DNA of 40,399 nucleotides from Acidobacteriota bacterium. Lineage in GTDB: Bacteria > Acidobacteriota > Terriglobia > Terriglobales > Acidobacteriaceae. Positions 8,594 through 17,344 of this stretch are shown here, piece after piece. A program made the position numbers and the translations under genes. The number at the start of each line of letters is the position of its first letter. The first letter of the stretch is position 1. The notes under the pieces were generated by a model. The model saw only the letters and a program-made list of their open reading frames with translations, ran no database searches and had not been told where the DNA came from. Where the stretch lies: assembly GCA_021781795.1 (NCBI GenBank), contig JAJXWA010000021.1:1-40399 (forward strand), written 5' to 3'.

Positions 8594-10150
8594 ATGCAAA
8601 GCAGTATGTTTCCCTGGAGATGGTTCAGTCTGGTGGCCGTCGGCATCGCCCTTACCGCCTGCCAGTTCGCCTCCGCGCAGGACCTCAAGAGCTTCGAGCA
8701 GAAGACGACCGTTAAGGTGCTGCCTAATGGCCTCACCCTCATCCTCTGCTACCGGCCAGAAGCGCCCGTCTTCAGTTACTCCACGTTTATTGACGCGGGA
8801 GACGTAGATGATCCCTCCGGCGACAGCGGTTTAGCGCACATGTTTGAGCATCTGGCCTTCAAAGGCACCAGCCAGATTGGCACCAGCGACTACGCCGATG
8901 AGAAGGTCGCGCTCGCCAAGGTTGAAGCTGCCAACAGCGCCTACGAAGCCGAGTATCTGAGGCCTGTGGGCCGCGATCCGCAGAAGCTCGCTGAACTCAG
9001 AAAGACCTTCGAGGCGGCGCAGGCAGATGCGCAAAAGTACGTCATTCCCAACCAGTTCACAGAGGTGGCGGAGCGCAACGGCGCACACGGTCTCAACGCC
9101 GAAACAGGCCTGGACGAGACCATCTACTTCTGGTCGATGCCCGAGAATCGCCTTGAGCTGTGGGCATGGCTGGAAAGTGGTCGCCTCAGTGATGTCGTTC
9201 CTCGCGAGTTTTACAAGGAGCGCGACGTGGTGCTCGAAGAGCGTCGCATGCGTACCGATTCCAACCCCATCGGGCGGCTCACCGAACAATTCCTTGCCAC
9301 GGCCTATGTCGCGCATCCTTACGGACGCAGCAGCATCGGCTGGCCCAGCGAAGTGAGCCAGCTTTCCGCCACTGAGGCCATGGCTTTTCACAGCAAGTAC
9401 TACGTCGGATCGAACATTGTGGTTGCCGTGGTCGGCGATGTAAAGGCGACGGATGTCCTGCCCATGCTGGAAAAGTACTTCAGCAAGGTTCCAGCCGGCC
9501 CCAAGCCCGAACGCATGACCACCGTCGAGCCGAAGCAGTTTGCTGAGAAGTCGGTCGTCATTCGCGAGGCCACGCAGCCCTTCTATATTGAGGGCTACCA
9601 CCGGCCCAGTTATCGCGACCCCGATGACGCCGTCTACGATGCGATTCAGGACATCATGTCCAATGGACGCGTCTCCCGGCTCTATCGCAGCCTGGTTGAA
9701 AAGCAGCAGATTGCCGCGGAGGCCGAGGGCTTCAGCCCCTATCCCGGCGCGAAATACCCGAGCCTCTTCGCCTTTTACGCCGTGCCTCTGCCCGGCCACA
9801 CCGATGCAGAGATGCGCGCGGCGATCCACAAGGAAATCGATAAGCTCAAGTCATCGGATGTGACCGATGAAGAGCTGGCCATGTACAAGACGCGCGCCAA
9901 GGCTGACCTGCTGCGCGGCCTCGCCGACAACCAGGGCCTTGCCAACGCCCTGGCCGAGTACCAGACGCGCTATGGCGACTGGCGCGAGCTCTTCCTTCAG
10001 CTCGACCGCGTGGACAAGGTCACCAAGGCCGACATCCGTCGCGTCGCCAACAAGATCTTCGTTGACTCGAACCGTACGACGGCACAGATCGACTTCACCA
10101 GCGAAGCGGCGCCTCAGCAGCCCGCGCAGACCGACGGAGGCGCACGGTAA
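8594..10150 (+). CDS. M16 (pitrilysin) family zinc metallopeptidase, catalytic subunit
   Basis: A 518-residue secreted M16 peptidase. The N-terminus is a signal peptide; it could be cleaved at ASA-QD or, since LTAC occurs at 20-23, be a lipoprotein. The inverted zinc motif H82-x-x-E85-H86 (HMFEH) is intact. The third ligand is likely one of the glutamates in YKERDVVLEERRMR, which comes after an insertion of ~60 residues relative to short M16B proteins (PVGRDPQKLAELRKTFEAA region). The second M16 domain follows (residues ~260-500). AAGGAG sits at 8583-8588. Its stop overlaps the start of the next gene (TAATG), so the active and inactive subunits are translationally coupled and probably form a heterodimer in the periplasm. 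Confidence 0.93.
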   Translation: MQSSMFPWRWFSLVAVGIALTACQFASAQDLKSFEQKTTVKVLPNGLTLILCYRPEAPVFSYSTFIDAGDVDDPSGDSGLAHMFEHLAFKGTSQIGTSDYADEKVALAKVEAANSAYEAEYLRPVGRDPQKLAELRKTFEAAQADAQKYVIPNQFTEVAERNGAHGLNAETGLDETIYFWSMPENRLELWAWLESGRLSDVVPREFYKERDVVLEERRMRTDSNPIGRLTEQFLATAYVAHPYGRSSIGWPSEVSQLSATEAMAFHSKYYVGSNIVVAVVGDVKATDVLPMLEKYFSKVPAGPKPERMTTVEPKQFAEKSVVIREATQPFYIEGYHRPSYRDPDDAVYDAIQDIMSNGRVSRLYRSLVEKQQIAAEAEGFSPYPGAKYPSLFAFYAVPLPGHTDAEMRAAIHKEIDKLKSSDVTDEELAMYKTRAKADLLRGLADNQGLANALAEYQTRYGDWRELFLQLDRVDKVTKADIRRVANKIFVDSNRTTAQIDFTSEAAPQQPAQTDGGAR

Positions 10151-11631
10151 TGAAGATTCCCACAGCGAATTGTGTCACGCATCTTGCGCTTGCTCTGGCG
10201 CTCTCTTCGGCCATCGTGCCTTCTGCATTGTCCGCGCAGCAGAGTAAGCCCTGGGAGCAGATTCCTGTCCCCACGCTGCATCCCTTTCATCCGCAGCAAC
10301 CCAAACGCATCGAGCTGAAGAACGGCATCGTGCTCTTTCTTCAGGAGGATCATGAGCTGCCCTTCGTCAACGGATCGGTGTTCATCCCCGGCGGCTCGCG
10401 CAATGAGGATCCCGCCAAGCTCGGCCTCGTCGATCTCTACGGTCAGGCCTGGCGCACCAGCGGCACAGAAAAGATGAGCGGCGACGCCATGGATGATCTG
10501 CTCGAGTCGCGGGCCGCGCACATTGAGACCAGCGGCGACAGCGATTCCACGGCGCTCTCGTGGGACTCGCTCAAGGGCGATGCCGACCAGGTCTACACTC
10601 TCGCCATGGATCTGCTTTTCCATCCGAAATTCGACGATTCCAAGCTCTCCCTCGCCAAGCAGCAGGAGTCCACCGGCATCGTGCGCCGCAACGACGATGA
10701 AGGGGAGATTGCCAGCCGCGAGGCGCGCAAGCTCGTCTATGGCGATGCCAGCCCGTACGCGCGCCAGCCCGAGCTGGCCACGGTCGCCGCGGTCACCGTA
10801 AACGACCTCAAGGCGTGGCATGACCGTACCGTCGGCGGCAAGCTCATCATCGCCGTCAGCGGTGATTTCGATTCTGCGCAGATGGAAGCCAAACTGCGTG
10901 GAACCTTTGAAGGACTGCCCACAGCGAAGCCTCTGCCTCCGCGCCATGACACGTTCAATGGTCCCAAGCCCGGCCTCTACTTCATCAATAAGCAGGATGT
11001 GAACCAGTCCAACATCCAGATTGCCGGCCTCGGCACCGAGCGCAACAACCCTGACGTGCCCGCGCTCGCCGTGATGAACGACATTCTCGGCGGTGGCTTC
11101 TCCAGCCGCCTCTTCCAGACCGTGCGCACGAAGCTCGGCCTCGCCTATGCCGTCGGCGGCGGCTACGGCTACTCCTATGACCATCCCGGAACGTTCCGCG
11201 TCGTCGTCATGACCAAGAGCATCTCCACTGTCGATGCAACCAAGGCGGCTGAGGCTGAAATCGCCGGCCTCACCACGCGCCCCTTCACTGAAGAAGAGCT
11301 CAAGCGATCGAAAGATGACCTACTTAACTCGTTCCTCTTCCTCTATGACACGCGCGAAAAGGTTCTTGCCGAGCGCGTCCGACTGGAGTTCTACGGCTAC
11401 CCTGCCGACTATCTGGAGACCTACAAGACAGCAATCGAGAAGGTGACCATTCCCGATCTCGAGCGCGTCGCGAAGAAGTACATCCATCCCGACAAGCTCG
11501 CCATCCTCGTAGTCGGCAACCATGCGGAGATCCAGCCCGGCCTCGACGCGCTCAACATGGGCACGGCGCAGCCGGTTGACATTACCATTCCTATGCCCGC
11601 GCCCGCCGCGGCGATGGAGACAAAGCAGTGA
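10150..11631 (+). CDS. M16 family protein, non-catalytic partner subunit
   Basis: A 493-residue M16 homolog with a signal peptide (cleavage near LSA-QQ). At the position of the zinc motif it has LVDLYGQAWR instead of HxxEH, so it should be catalytically dead. The C-terminal domain keeps the substrate-binding signature GGGFSSRLFQTVRTKLGLAYAVGG. Paired active/inactive M16 subunits are well known (mitochondrial processing peptidase and bacterial M16B pairs). The inactive chain supplies the R/Y-type residues that hold the substrate. It begins on the A of the upstream stop codon and ends inside the GTGA overlap with glmU. Confidence 0.92.
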   Translation: MKIPTANCVTHLALALALSSAIVPSALSAQQSKPWEQIPVPTLHPFHPQQPKRIELKNGIVLFLQEDHELPFVNGSVFIPGGSRNEDPAKLGLVDLYGQAWRTSGTEKMSGDAMDDLLESRAAHIETSGDSDSTALSWDSLKGDADQVYTLAMDLLFHPKFDDSKLSLAKQQESTGIVRRNDDEGEIASREARKLVYGDASPYARQPELATVAAVTVNDLKAWHDRTVGGKLIIAVSGDFDSAQMEAKLRGTFEGLPTAKPLPPRHDTFNGPKPGLYFINKQDVNQSNIQIAGLGTERNNPDVPALAVMNDILGGGFSSRLFQTVRTKLGLAYAVGGGYGYSYDHPGTFRVVVMTKSISTVDATKAAEAEIAGLTTRPFTEEELKRSKDDLLNSFLFLYDTREKVLAERVRLEFYGYPADYLETYKTAIEKVTIPDLERVAKKYIHPDKLAILVVGNHAEIQPGLDALNMGTAQPVDITIPMPAPAAAMETKQ

Positions 11632-13082
11632 GCAGGATTGAAGGTTGCGGACCGGCGCGCGATGCGCGTCTGGCGGTTGTGATTCTGGCGGCAGGCAAGG
11701 GCACGCGCCTCAACTCGCGTCGCCCAAAGGTCCTGCATGAGGTGGGTGGCAGGCCGCTTTTGAGCCACGTGATTGCCGCGGCCACCCGCATCGTCGCACC
11801 GACGGATGTCTTCGTCGTCATCGGCCATCAGGCTGATCGCGTGCGCGCCGCCGTGCGGGACTCCGGCGTGCAATTTGTCGAGCAGACTGAGCAGCGCGGC
11901 ACAGGCCACGCCATGCAGTGCGCGCGCAAAGCCATCGAGGGCTACGCAAACATCATCGTGCTCTCCGGCGATGTGCCGCTGATCCGCCCTGAGACGATTG
12001 AGAAGCTCTGGCAATTCCATCAGCTCGAGCATGCCGCCATGACGATCCTCACCGCGGCCCCGCCAGACCCCACCGGCTACGGACGCATCCTGCGCCGCTC
12101 CGGCGGATTGCCGGACGTAAACGCTATCGTCGAGCAGAAGGCGCTCACCGCATCGCAGCTTTCCATCCGCGAGATTAACTCGGGCATCTATGCCTTCCAG
12201 ACGGCTCCGCTCCTGGCGCATCTGGACCATCTCACCGCGGACAATGCGCATCGCGAGCTCTACCTCACAGATCTCGCCGGTCTACTTCGCACCACCGGCG
12301 ACCGCGTCGTCGCCATTCAGGCCGCGGATGCCACCGAAGTACTCGGCGCCAACACCATCGCGGAGATGATGACCCTCGACGCCGCCCTACGTGCCGCCAC
12401 GGCCCGGCACCTGATGGATGCGGGCGTCACCATTCTGCGGCCGGAGACCTGCGTCATTGATGCTGGAGTCGAGGTCGCGCCGGACACCGTGATCGAGCCG
12501 TTCGTACAACTTTTGGGCCATACAAAGATTGGAACCGATTGCAGAATCCGGTCGTATTCTGTCCTAGAGAATTGCACTCTCGGTGACGATGTGCTCATCC
12601 GGCAATGCTGCGTGCTGTCCGAGAGCACTGTGGCCGGGGGCGCAAGGATCGGGCCATTTGCACATCTGCGCCCCGGCAGCGAAATCGGAGCAGACGCGCA
12701 CATCGGCAACTTTGTCGAAACCAAGAAAGCCCGGCTCGGCAAAGGCGCCAAGGCCAATCACCTTGCCTATCTCGGGGATGCGGAGGTCGGCGCGGGAAGC
12801 AACATCGGTGCGGGCGTAATTACATGCAACTACGATGGGGTTCACAAGCACACGACACGGATTGGGGAGGGCGTATTCGTTGGGAGCGACTCCACACTTG
12901 TGGCCCCGGTCGTCATCGGCGACGGAGCCTACATCGGTGCGGGCTCTTGCATCACAAAGGATGTGCCTGCCGGATCTCTGGCTGTGGGCCGTGCGCGTCA
13001 GGTCACGAAGGAGGGCTGGGCAACAGCACGCAAGGCGCGCCAGCAGGAGAAGCGAAACGAAAGGACTCCACCCGCCAAATAG
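11628..13082 (+). CDS. glmU: Bifunctional GlmU: GlcN-1-P acetyltransferase / GlcNAc-1-P uridylyltransferase
   Basis: A 484-residue bifunctional enzyme that makes UDP-GlcNAc for peptidoglycan and lipopolysaccharide. The N-terminal pyrophosphorylase domain shows LAAGKGTRLNSRRPKVLHEVGG (20-41; Leu replaces the usual Met) and EINSGIYAF. The C-terminal half is a left-handed beta helix of hexapeptide repeats, containing KKARLGKGAKANHLAYLGDAEVG, NYDGVHKHTT and VAPVVIGDGAYIGAGS, with the acetyltransferase end VGRARQV. The start is GTG at 11628, overlapping the stop of the M16 gene by 4 bases (GTGA), with GGAG at 11616-11619. Coupling of glmU to a peptidase pair is unusual but may simply reflect gene packing. 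Confidence 0.97.
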   Translation: MSRIEGCGPARDARLAVVILAAGKGTRLNSRRPKVLHEVGGRPLLSHVIAAATRIVAPTDVFVVIGHQADRVRAAVRDSGVQFVEQTEQRGTGHAMQCARKAIEGYANIIVLSGDVPLIRPETIEKLWQFHQLEHAAMTILTAAPPDPTGYGRILRRSGGLPDVNAIVEQKALTASQLSIREINSGIYAFQTAPLLAHLDHLTADNAHRELYLTDLAGLLRTTGDRVVAIQAADATEVLGANTIAEMMTLDAALRAATARHLMDAGVTILRPETCVIDAGVEVAPDTVIEPFVQLLGHTKIGTDCRIRSYSVLENCTLGDDVLIRQCCVLSESTVAGGARIGPFAHLRPGSEIGADAHIGNFVETKKARLGKGAKANHLAYLGDAEVGAGSNIGAGVITCNYDGVHKHTTRIGEGVFVGSDSTLVAPVVIGDGAYIGAGSCITKDVPAGSLAVGRARQVTKEGWATARKARQQEKRNERTPPAK

Positions 13083-13553
13083 CACTCGCTCCTGCTGTTC
13101 AGGCATTCCTTTTCATCCGCCTGCGGGGCATCTTCGTAGGAGGTTGCAGGGCGCGTTTTCAGAACGTACGGGTTGCCGTTTGCTCAACTTGATTCATCGG
13201 CTGGGACCTCTTGCGCGCGCTGCTTGGTGCGTGTACCTTCGGGTTACGCAAAGCATACAGGAAAACGCAGATTTTCCAGCCGCAAGGGTCATCGGGAAAA
13301 GGCCACAGCGCATCGCTCGCGCACGGAGTTCTTTTGACTCTCTTTACTGCGTTGGTTAAGACGGCTCTATTCCACCTTGCGATTCTGCTTACGTATCGCT
13401 TCGGCTCGTGGAACCGTCACCATAGAGAGGGCCCTCGGCTCGTAAGGTGGCTGGCTGGCGGTTCGGTAACTTGACTTGGCGGTAGCATTCAGGTTTCAGG
13501 GCTCATCCGACTTCGATCTTCTGAGCCTTAAGTCCGGGAACGGGGAGTTGCAC
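13083..13553 (+). other. 471-bp intergenic stretch before the HD-GYP gene
   Basis: No recognisable protein or RNA. It contains a perfect palindrome GAGGGCCCTC (13427-13436) and a direct repeat TCGGCTCGT (13401-13409 and 13435-13443) flanking it, which could be regulator sites for the gene downstream. Small open frames here (for example 13211-13474) have no homology signal or ribosome site that I can support. No cyclic-di-GMP riboswitch core was seen. Confidence 0.5.
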
Positions 13554-14666
13554 ATGGGTGCAAAGACAGCGGCGCAAGCTCGCATTCTCGTTGTAGATGA
13601 CGAGGCGCCCGTACGCTCCATGATCGGCGCTACTCTTGAGCACGGCGGGTATGAAGTCGTGCTTGCTGCCAGCGGCTCTCAGGCGATTGAGGTCATGAGT
13701 GGAATAGCTATCGACCTCGTCCTTACCGATATCGTGATGCAGGATGGCAACGGCATCGCGCTCCTTGAGCGAATCCGCGCCCAATTCCCTCAGGTTCCCG
13801 TCGTGATGGTCAGCGCGATTCACGACATCAGTGTCGCCATCGACTCCATGCGCCGCGGTGCCTTCGACTACCTCCTCAAGCCCTTTGAGCGCGAGCACCT
13901 CATCGCCACCGTCAAACGTGCGCTGGATCACCGCAAAGCGCTGCGCGACGACCAGAGCTATCAGCAGAATCTCGAACAGATCGTTCGCGCGCGCACCGAG
14001 ATGCTCCGTCAGGCAATGGAGGACCTCGAACACTCCTATGACGTGACCCTCGAGGCTCTCGGGGATGCGCTCGACTTGAAAGACTCCGAAACCGAGGGCC
14101 ACTCGAAGCGCGTCACCGCTTACACCATCGCACTTGCTCGCGCCATGGGCATCGCCCCCGCAGAGATCCGCATCATCGCTCGTGGAGCCTTTCTCCACGA
14201 CATCGGCAAGATGGCCATTCCAGACGAAATTCTGCGCAAACCTGGAAAGCTCACGCCGGAAGAGCAGGAAATCATGCGCGACCACTGCTCTCGCGGCTAC
14301 AACATTCTTCGCAAGATTCCCTTCCTTCGCGAAGCTGCCGCCATCGTCTACACCCACCAGGAGCACTTCGACGGCAGCGGCTATCCGAGCGGCCTGAAAG
14401 GGACTGAGATTCCCATCGGCGCACGCATCTTTGCCGTCGCGGACACGCTCGATGCGATCACCAGCGACAGGCCCTATCGGGGCGCCCGCAGCTTCGACGC
14501 AGCCCGGGCCGAGATCCTCCGCTGCTCCGGCACACAGTTCGACCCTTCTGTCGTCGAGGTCTTTCTCAAGATTCCCGATGACCTCTGGAATGAACTCCGG
14601 TCGGAGATAAACACCCAGACACGCGATTTTCCTGGCTTCAGTCTTGACGCGGCCTCCAGCCTGTAG
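13554..14666 (+). CDS. Response regulator with HD-GYP (cyclic-di-GMP phosphodiesterase) output
   Basis: A 370-residue cytosolic two-domain protein. The receiver domain (about 10-128) has the acid pair D15/D16, the phospho-acceptor D59 in LVLTDIVMQDG and the conserved K109 in LLKPFE. A helical linker (about 135-175) leads to an HD-GYP domain with HDIGKMAIPDEIL, a HCSRGYNIL helix and HQEHFDGSGYPSGLKG, the residues that bind the metals and cyclic di-GMP. Such proteins hydrolyse cyclic di-GMP in response to a phosphorelay. ATG 13554 was chosen over a TTG at 13476 because GGGGAG (13542-13547) precedes it and the receiver starts right after. No histidine kinase is adjacent, so the partner is unknown. 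Confidence 0.93.
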   Translation: MGAKTAAQARILVVDDEAPVRSMIGATLEHGGYEVVLAASGSQAIEVMSGIAIDLVLTDIVMQDGNGIALLERIRAQFPQVPVVMVSAIHDISVAIDSMRRGAFDYLLKPFEREHLIATVKRALDHRKALRDDQSYQQNLEQIVRARTEMLRQAMEDLEHSYDVTLEALGDALDLKDSETEGHSKRVTAYTIALARAMGIAPAEIRIIARGAFLHDIGKMAIPDEILRKPGKLTPEEQEIMRDHCSRGYNILRKIPFLREAAAIVYTHQEHFDGSGYPSGLKGTEIPIGARIFAVADTLDAITSDRPYRGARSFDAARAEILRCSGTQFDPSVVEVFLKIPDDLWNELRSEINTQTRDFPGFSLDAASSL

Positions 14667-15328
14667 CCGAGCATCTCGACAGTATCCCGAGATTCGTGCC
14701 TTTCTCGACCATTCCCTCTACGCCAGCCGGTTCTACAGTCTTCGAGATCTTCGCGATATTCGTAGCACTGCACCATTCCCGGTGATATCCACAGATAAAT
14801 CTGCTTTTTGCACTTGTATTCACAGGCGCAACAGGCGCATCGTCTCTTCAGTTGGTGAACCTGTAGGGAATTGGAAACGACGTTTCCGGCCTGAACGGTA
14901 GATGTGGGCTCTCGCGGCAAAGTAGTTGAAACCAGCGGTTTCACCGCTGATTCCAATTCGCTGGCAGCAGACAAAGCATCGGCGAACAGACCGGAAGATG
15001 CAGAATTCGAAAGATGCTGGAAGAGACATTCGACGCTTTGCGAAGAATGAAAGGACTGGCGGAGGTCGAAGACTTCGTTCCCATCTCGCAGGGCGATGCA
15101 AAGTTTGGTGGAAGTCAGAGATGTGCCACCAGCCCTTTGCGGACGTTGAGCCAAGGAGTGACGGCGACGTAACCTGCGCGGCCGAGCCGCGGAGGCGACG
15201 GATCGAGAAGCTTTAAGGCAAGGCGGACGGTCAGGCTGGCGATGCACTCGCTGAACAAGATCAAAGATTCATCGCTTGATGCGGATGGATGGCGTCCGAC
15301 TCGATGAGCTATAAGGGCACCCGGAAAG
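14667..15328. other. About 660 bp without a supported gene, with REP-like palindromes
   Basis: I see no convincing coding region on either strand; open frames such as 14926-15216 (+) and 14820-15101 (-) look like chance. The stretch holds compact palindromes: GGAAAC/GTTTCC with a 3-bp centre (14873-14887), and two overlapping ones at 14928-14948, GAAACC-AGC-GGTTTC and AGCGGT-TTC-ACCGCT, which can fold alternatively. CAGAT/ATCTG followed by CTTTTT near 14797-14815 might be a weak end for the HD-GYP transcript. The segment ends in a clear terminator on the plus strand at 15329, so something here may be transcribed. Confidence 0.45.
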
Positions 15329-15363
15329 CGCCGGAGACCTGCAAGGGTTTCCGGCGTTTTCGT
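15329..15363 (+). terminator. Intrinsic terminator with no assigned gene
   Basis: CGCCGGA (15329-15335) pairs perfectly with TCCGGCG (15350-15356), and TTTTCGTCTTT follows. It is oriented on the plus strand, 660 bp after the nearest plus-strand gene. It may end a long HD-GYP transcript or an unrecognised RNA. Confidence 0.7.
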
Positions 15364-15396
15364 CTTTGAGGCGCTTGACTCACGCGATGCGTCCGC

Positions 15397-15837
15397 TCAA
15401 TACAGCAGCACCGCCACGCACAGCCAGGCCGCAGCCACCGCAATCACCACAATGTTGCTCTCGAACTCCACCACCCCGCGCGCGGTGCGAATGCGCGCCG
15501 GTGGAATCCCCTGCGGATCGCTGAGCGTGCCGCCATACATGCGCCGCGTCAACATCGCAATCACGTAGCCGAGCAGCGGAGCGCCGGAAAGACAGGCCGC
15601 CAGAATGAATCGTTCCCGATGCCATGGCCCCGGCCACCACAGCAATGCGATCTCTGCGATGCTCGTGGCGAAGCCGGCAGCCACCTGCGCCACCAGGTGA
15701 AAGCGCGCATGGCCCGGCCACAGCGGATGCGTGGCATGTGTCCGATTCAGGTCAATCGCAATGGGGGCAATACCCTGACCGGCCGCGAGAGCGGTCAGCA
15801 TCCACTGGGCGATAAGGGGCGCAAGCATCAAGCGCAT
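15397..15837 (-). CDS. Small integral membrane protein, unknown function
   Basis: A protein of ~146 residues with four predicted transmembrane helices: roughly MLAPLIAQWMLTALAAGQG, HLVAQVAAGFATSIAEIALLWW, FILAACLSGAPLLGYVIAML and NIVVIAVAAAWLCVAVLLY. There is a short cytosolic or periplasmic loop carrying RRMYGGTLSDPQGIPP. I do not recognise the family. It is the last gene of the cys operon by position, starting 28 bp after the TauE-like gene, but linkage to sulfur metabolism is only contextual. The start is uncertain (15837 or 15828); neither has a strong ribosome site. Confidence 0.7.
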   Translation of the reverse strand: MRLMLAPLIAQWMLTALAAGQGIAPIAIDLNRTHATHPLWPGHARFHLVAQVAAGFATSIAEIALLWWPGPWHRERFILAACLSGAPLLGYVIAMLTRRMYGGTLSDPQGIPPARIRTARGVVEFESNIVVIAVAAAWLCVAVLLY

Positions 15838-15865
15838 TCTACGTGAGGCCGCAGCCGTTCGGCTC

Positions 15866-16630
15866 TCAGGTGCCTGCCTGCGCAAAGGCCTGCCAGCAGA
15901 GTTGCATGCCCATCGCCAGCAACCACAGGGATAGAGCCAGCCGCAGCACCCGCGCAGGAATGCGCGAAGCCAGGCTCGTGCCCACCACTGCGCCCAGAAC
16001 GCCGCCCATCACCAGCCGCTCCAGCAGCGCTACGTCGATGCTGCCGCCGCTCAGGTGCAGTCCGCCGCCCACCAGGGCAAGGCACAGGCCAAAGGCCAGA
16101 TCGGTGCCAACAATGCGCTCCGTGTCCAGCGGCGTGAAGCCCATCAGCGCCAGCGTGCCCAGCGCGCCCGCTCCAGAGGATGAAAAGCCGACCTCCGCGC
16201 CCACAGGCAGCATAGTAAGCGCCAGCCAGCCGGGACGATGCGACCGGCCTGCATGCATGGCTGCCGGCCGAAAGTGCCTGTAGATGTGCCAGGCGGAGGG
16301 AATAGCGATCAAGACGCCGAGTGCGAGATAGAGCCAGATTTCGTCGCCATGGCTGCGCGCCAGCCTGCGAAAGAGCAGCGTACCTATCACCACTCCAGGC
16401 AGTCCCGTTGCAAGCATGATCGCCAGCGTGCGCCAGGCCACGTTGCCCCGCATCACATGCACCGGCGTCACCACCAGCTTCACTGCTGCGGAATACGCAA
16501 GCGCGGTGCCCACCGCGGCCTCTGCAGGCAGATGCAGCAGCAGGATCAGCAGCGGCGCAGTCACCGTGCCCGCGCCCACTCCCGTCATCGCAATCATCGC
16601 TGCAATCAGAAAGCCCAGCAGAAACTCCAT
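15866..16630 (-). CDS. TauE/SafE family membrane transporter (sulfite/sulfonate type)
   Basis: A ~254-residue membrane protein of the TauE/SafE (DUF81) family, which exports sulfite, sulfoacetate or other organic anions. The two-fold internal repeat is visible: an N-terminal MTGVGAGTVTAPLLILLLHLPAEAAVGTALAYS and a second VGFSSSGAGALGTLALMGFTPLDTERIVGTDLAF. About 7-8 hydrophobic segments are present. It starts 27 bp after cysH on the same strand and is therefore in the sulfate-assimilation operon. A role in releasing excess sulfite, or in anion transport, is plausible by context but not proven. A GTG immediately precedes the ATG at 16630. Confidence 0.85.
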   Translation of the reverse strand: MEFLLGFLIAAMIAMTGVGAGTVTAPLLILLLHLPAEAAVGTALAYSAAVKLVVTPVHVMRGNVAWRTLAIMLATGLPGVVIGTLLFRRLARSHGDEIWLYLALGVLIAIPSAWHIYRHFRPAAMHAGRSHRPGWLALTMLPVGAEVGFSSSGAGALGTLALMGFTPLDTERIVGTDLAFGLCLALVGGGLHLSGGSIDVALLERLVMGGVLGAVVGTSLASRIPARVLRLALSLWLLAMGMQLCWQAFAQAGT

Positions 16631-16657
16631 CACGCTCTCGCCTTCACCCGTTCCCTG

Positions 16658-17344
16658 TTACGAACCCTGAATGTGAATGCCGCATTCGAGCTTGCGGCCC
16701 GACCAGCGCCCGGAGCGCGGATCGTCTGCATCAAACGGCAGGCTCGTGCACGGCGCGCACCCGATGCTCGTGTACCCCATGTCATACAGCGGCAGCAGAG
16801 GAATCCCCTGCGCCTCGGCATAGAGCCACACTTCGCGCGTCGTCCAGTCCGCCAGCGGACTCAGCTTCTGCAGTACATGGCCGTCCGGCAGAGTAAAGGT
16901 CTCGTCCGGCTGCAGGTTGGCGCGCGACTTCGACTGCTGCCGGCGCAGCCCCGTAATCCACACGCGATAGCCCGCCAGCGAGCGAAACAGCGGCTCGACC
17001 TTGCGCATGCCGCAGCAGCGGTCCGGCGCCGTCTGGTGCAGAATGCCGAACTGGCTCTCCTGTTCCGCCACCGCCTGCGCCGGCAGCACATTGATCAGGT
17101 TCAGCCCCCACTCCGTCGCCATGCGATCCCGATAGGCCAGCGTCTCAGGAAAGTGGTAGCCCGTTTCCAGAAACAACACCGGCACATCGGGCAGCGTCTC
17201 GCGCACCATGTGCAGCACCACGACGTCTTCCGCCTGAAAGCTGCTCGTCACGCAGACGCCCGTGACCTGCGCCAGCTTCTCCGCGAGAAAACTCTTCGCC
17301 TCGCTTGCACGAGCTTCAATCTCAGATGCCCAGGCCGTCGTCAT
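16658..17344 (-). CDS. cysH: Adenylylsulfate (APS) reductase, CysH family
   Basis: A 228-residue thioredoxin-dependent reductase that converts adenylylsulfate to sulfite in assimilatory sulfate reduction. The PP-loop-like SSFQAED (34-40) binds the nucleotide. Two cysteine pairs, C110-C111 (DRCCGMRK) and C196/C199 (GCAPC), are the [4Fe-4S] ligands found in APS reductases (EC 1.8.4.10) and absent from PAPS-only enzymes. The catalytic cysteine is C221 in LECGIH. Its start overlaps the 3' end of cysN by 23 bp. ATG 17344 is preferred to 17350; AGGAG lies just upstream of both. The Fe-S signature fits the absence of an active APS kinase here. Confidence 0.93.
   Translation of the reverse strand: MTTAWASEIEARASEAKSFLAEKLAQVTGVCVTSSFQAEDVVVLHMVRETLPDVPVLFLETGYHFPETLAYRDRMATEWGLNLINVLPAQAVAEQESQFGILHQTAPDRCCGMRKVEPLFRSLAGYRVWITGLRRQQSKSRANLQPDETFTLPDGHVLQKLSPLADWTTREVWLYAEAQGIPLLPLYDMGYTSIGCAPCTSLPFDADDPRSGRWSGRKLECGIHIQGS

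Noticed and set aside
13211..13474. An 87-codon frame before the HD-GYP gene
   Set aside because: No ribosome site, no homology signal, and it spans palindromic regulatory-looking sequence.
13083..13553. Cyclic-di-GMP riboswitch upstream of the HD-GYP gene
   Set aside because: The conserved GEMM core and tetraloop-receptor pattern are absent.
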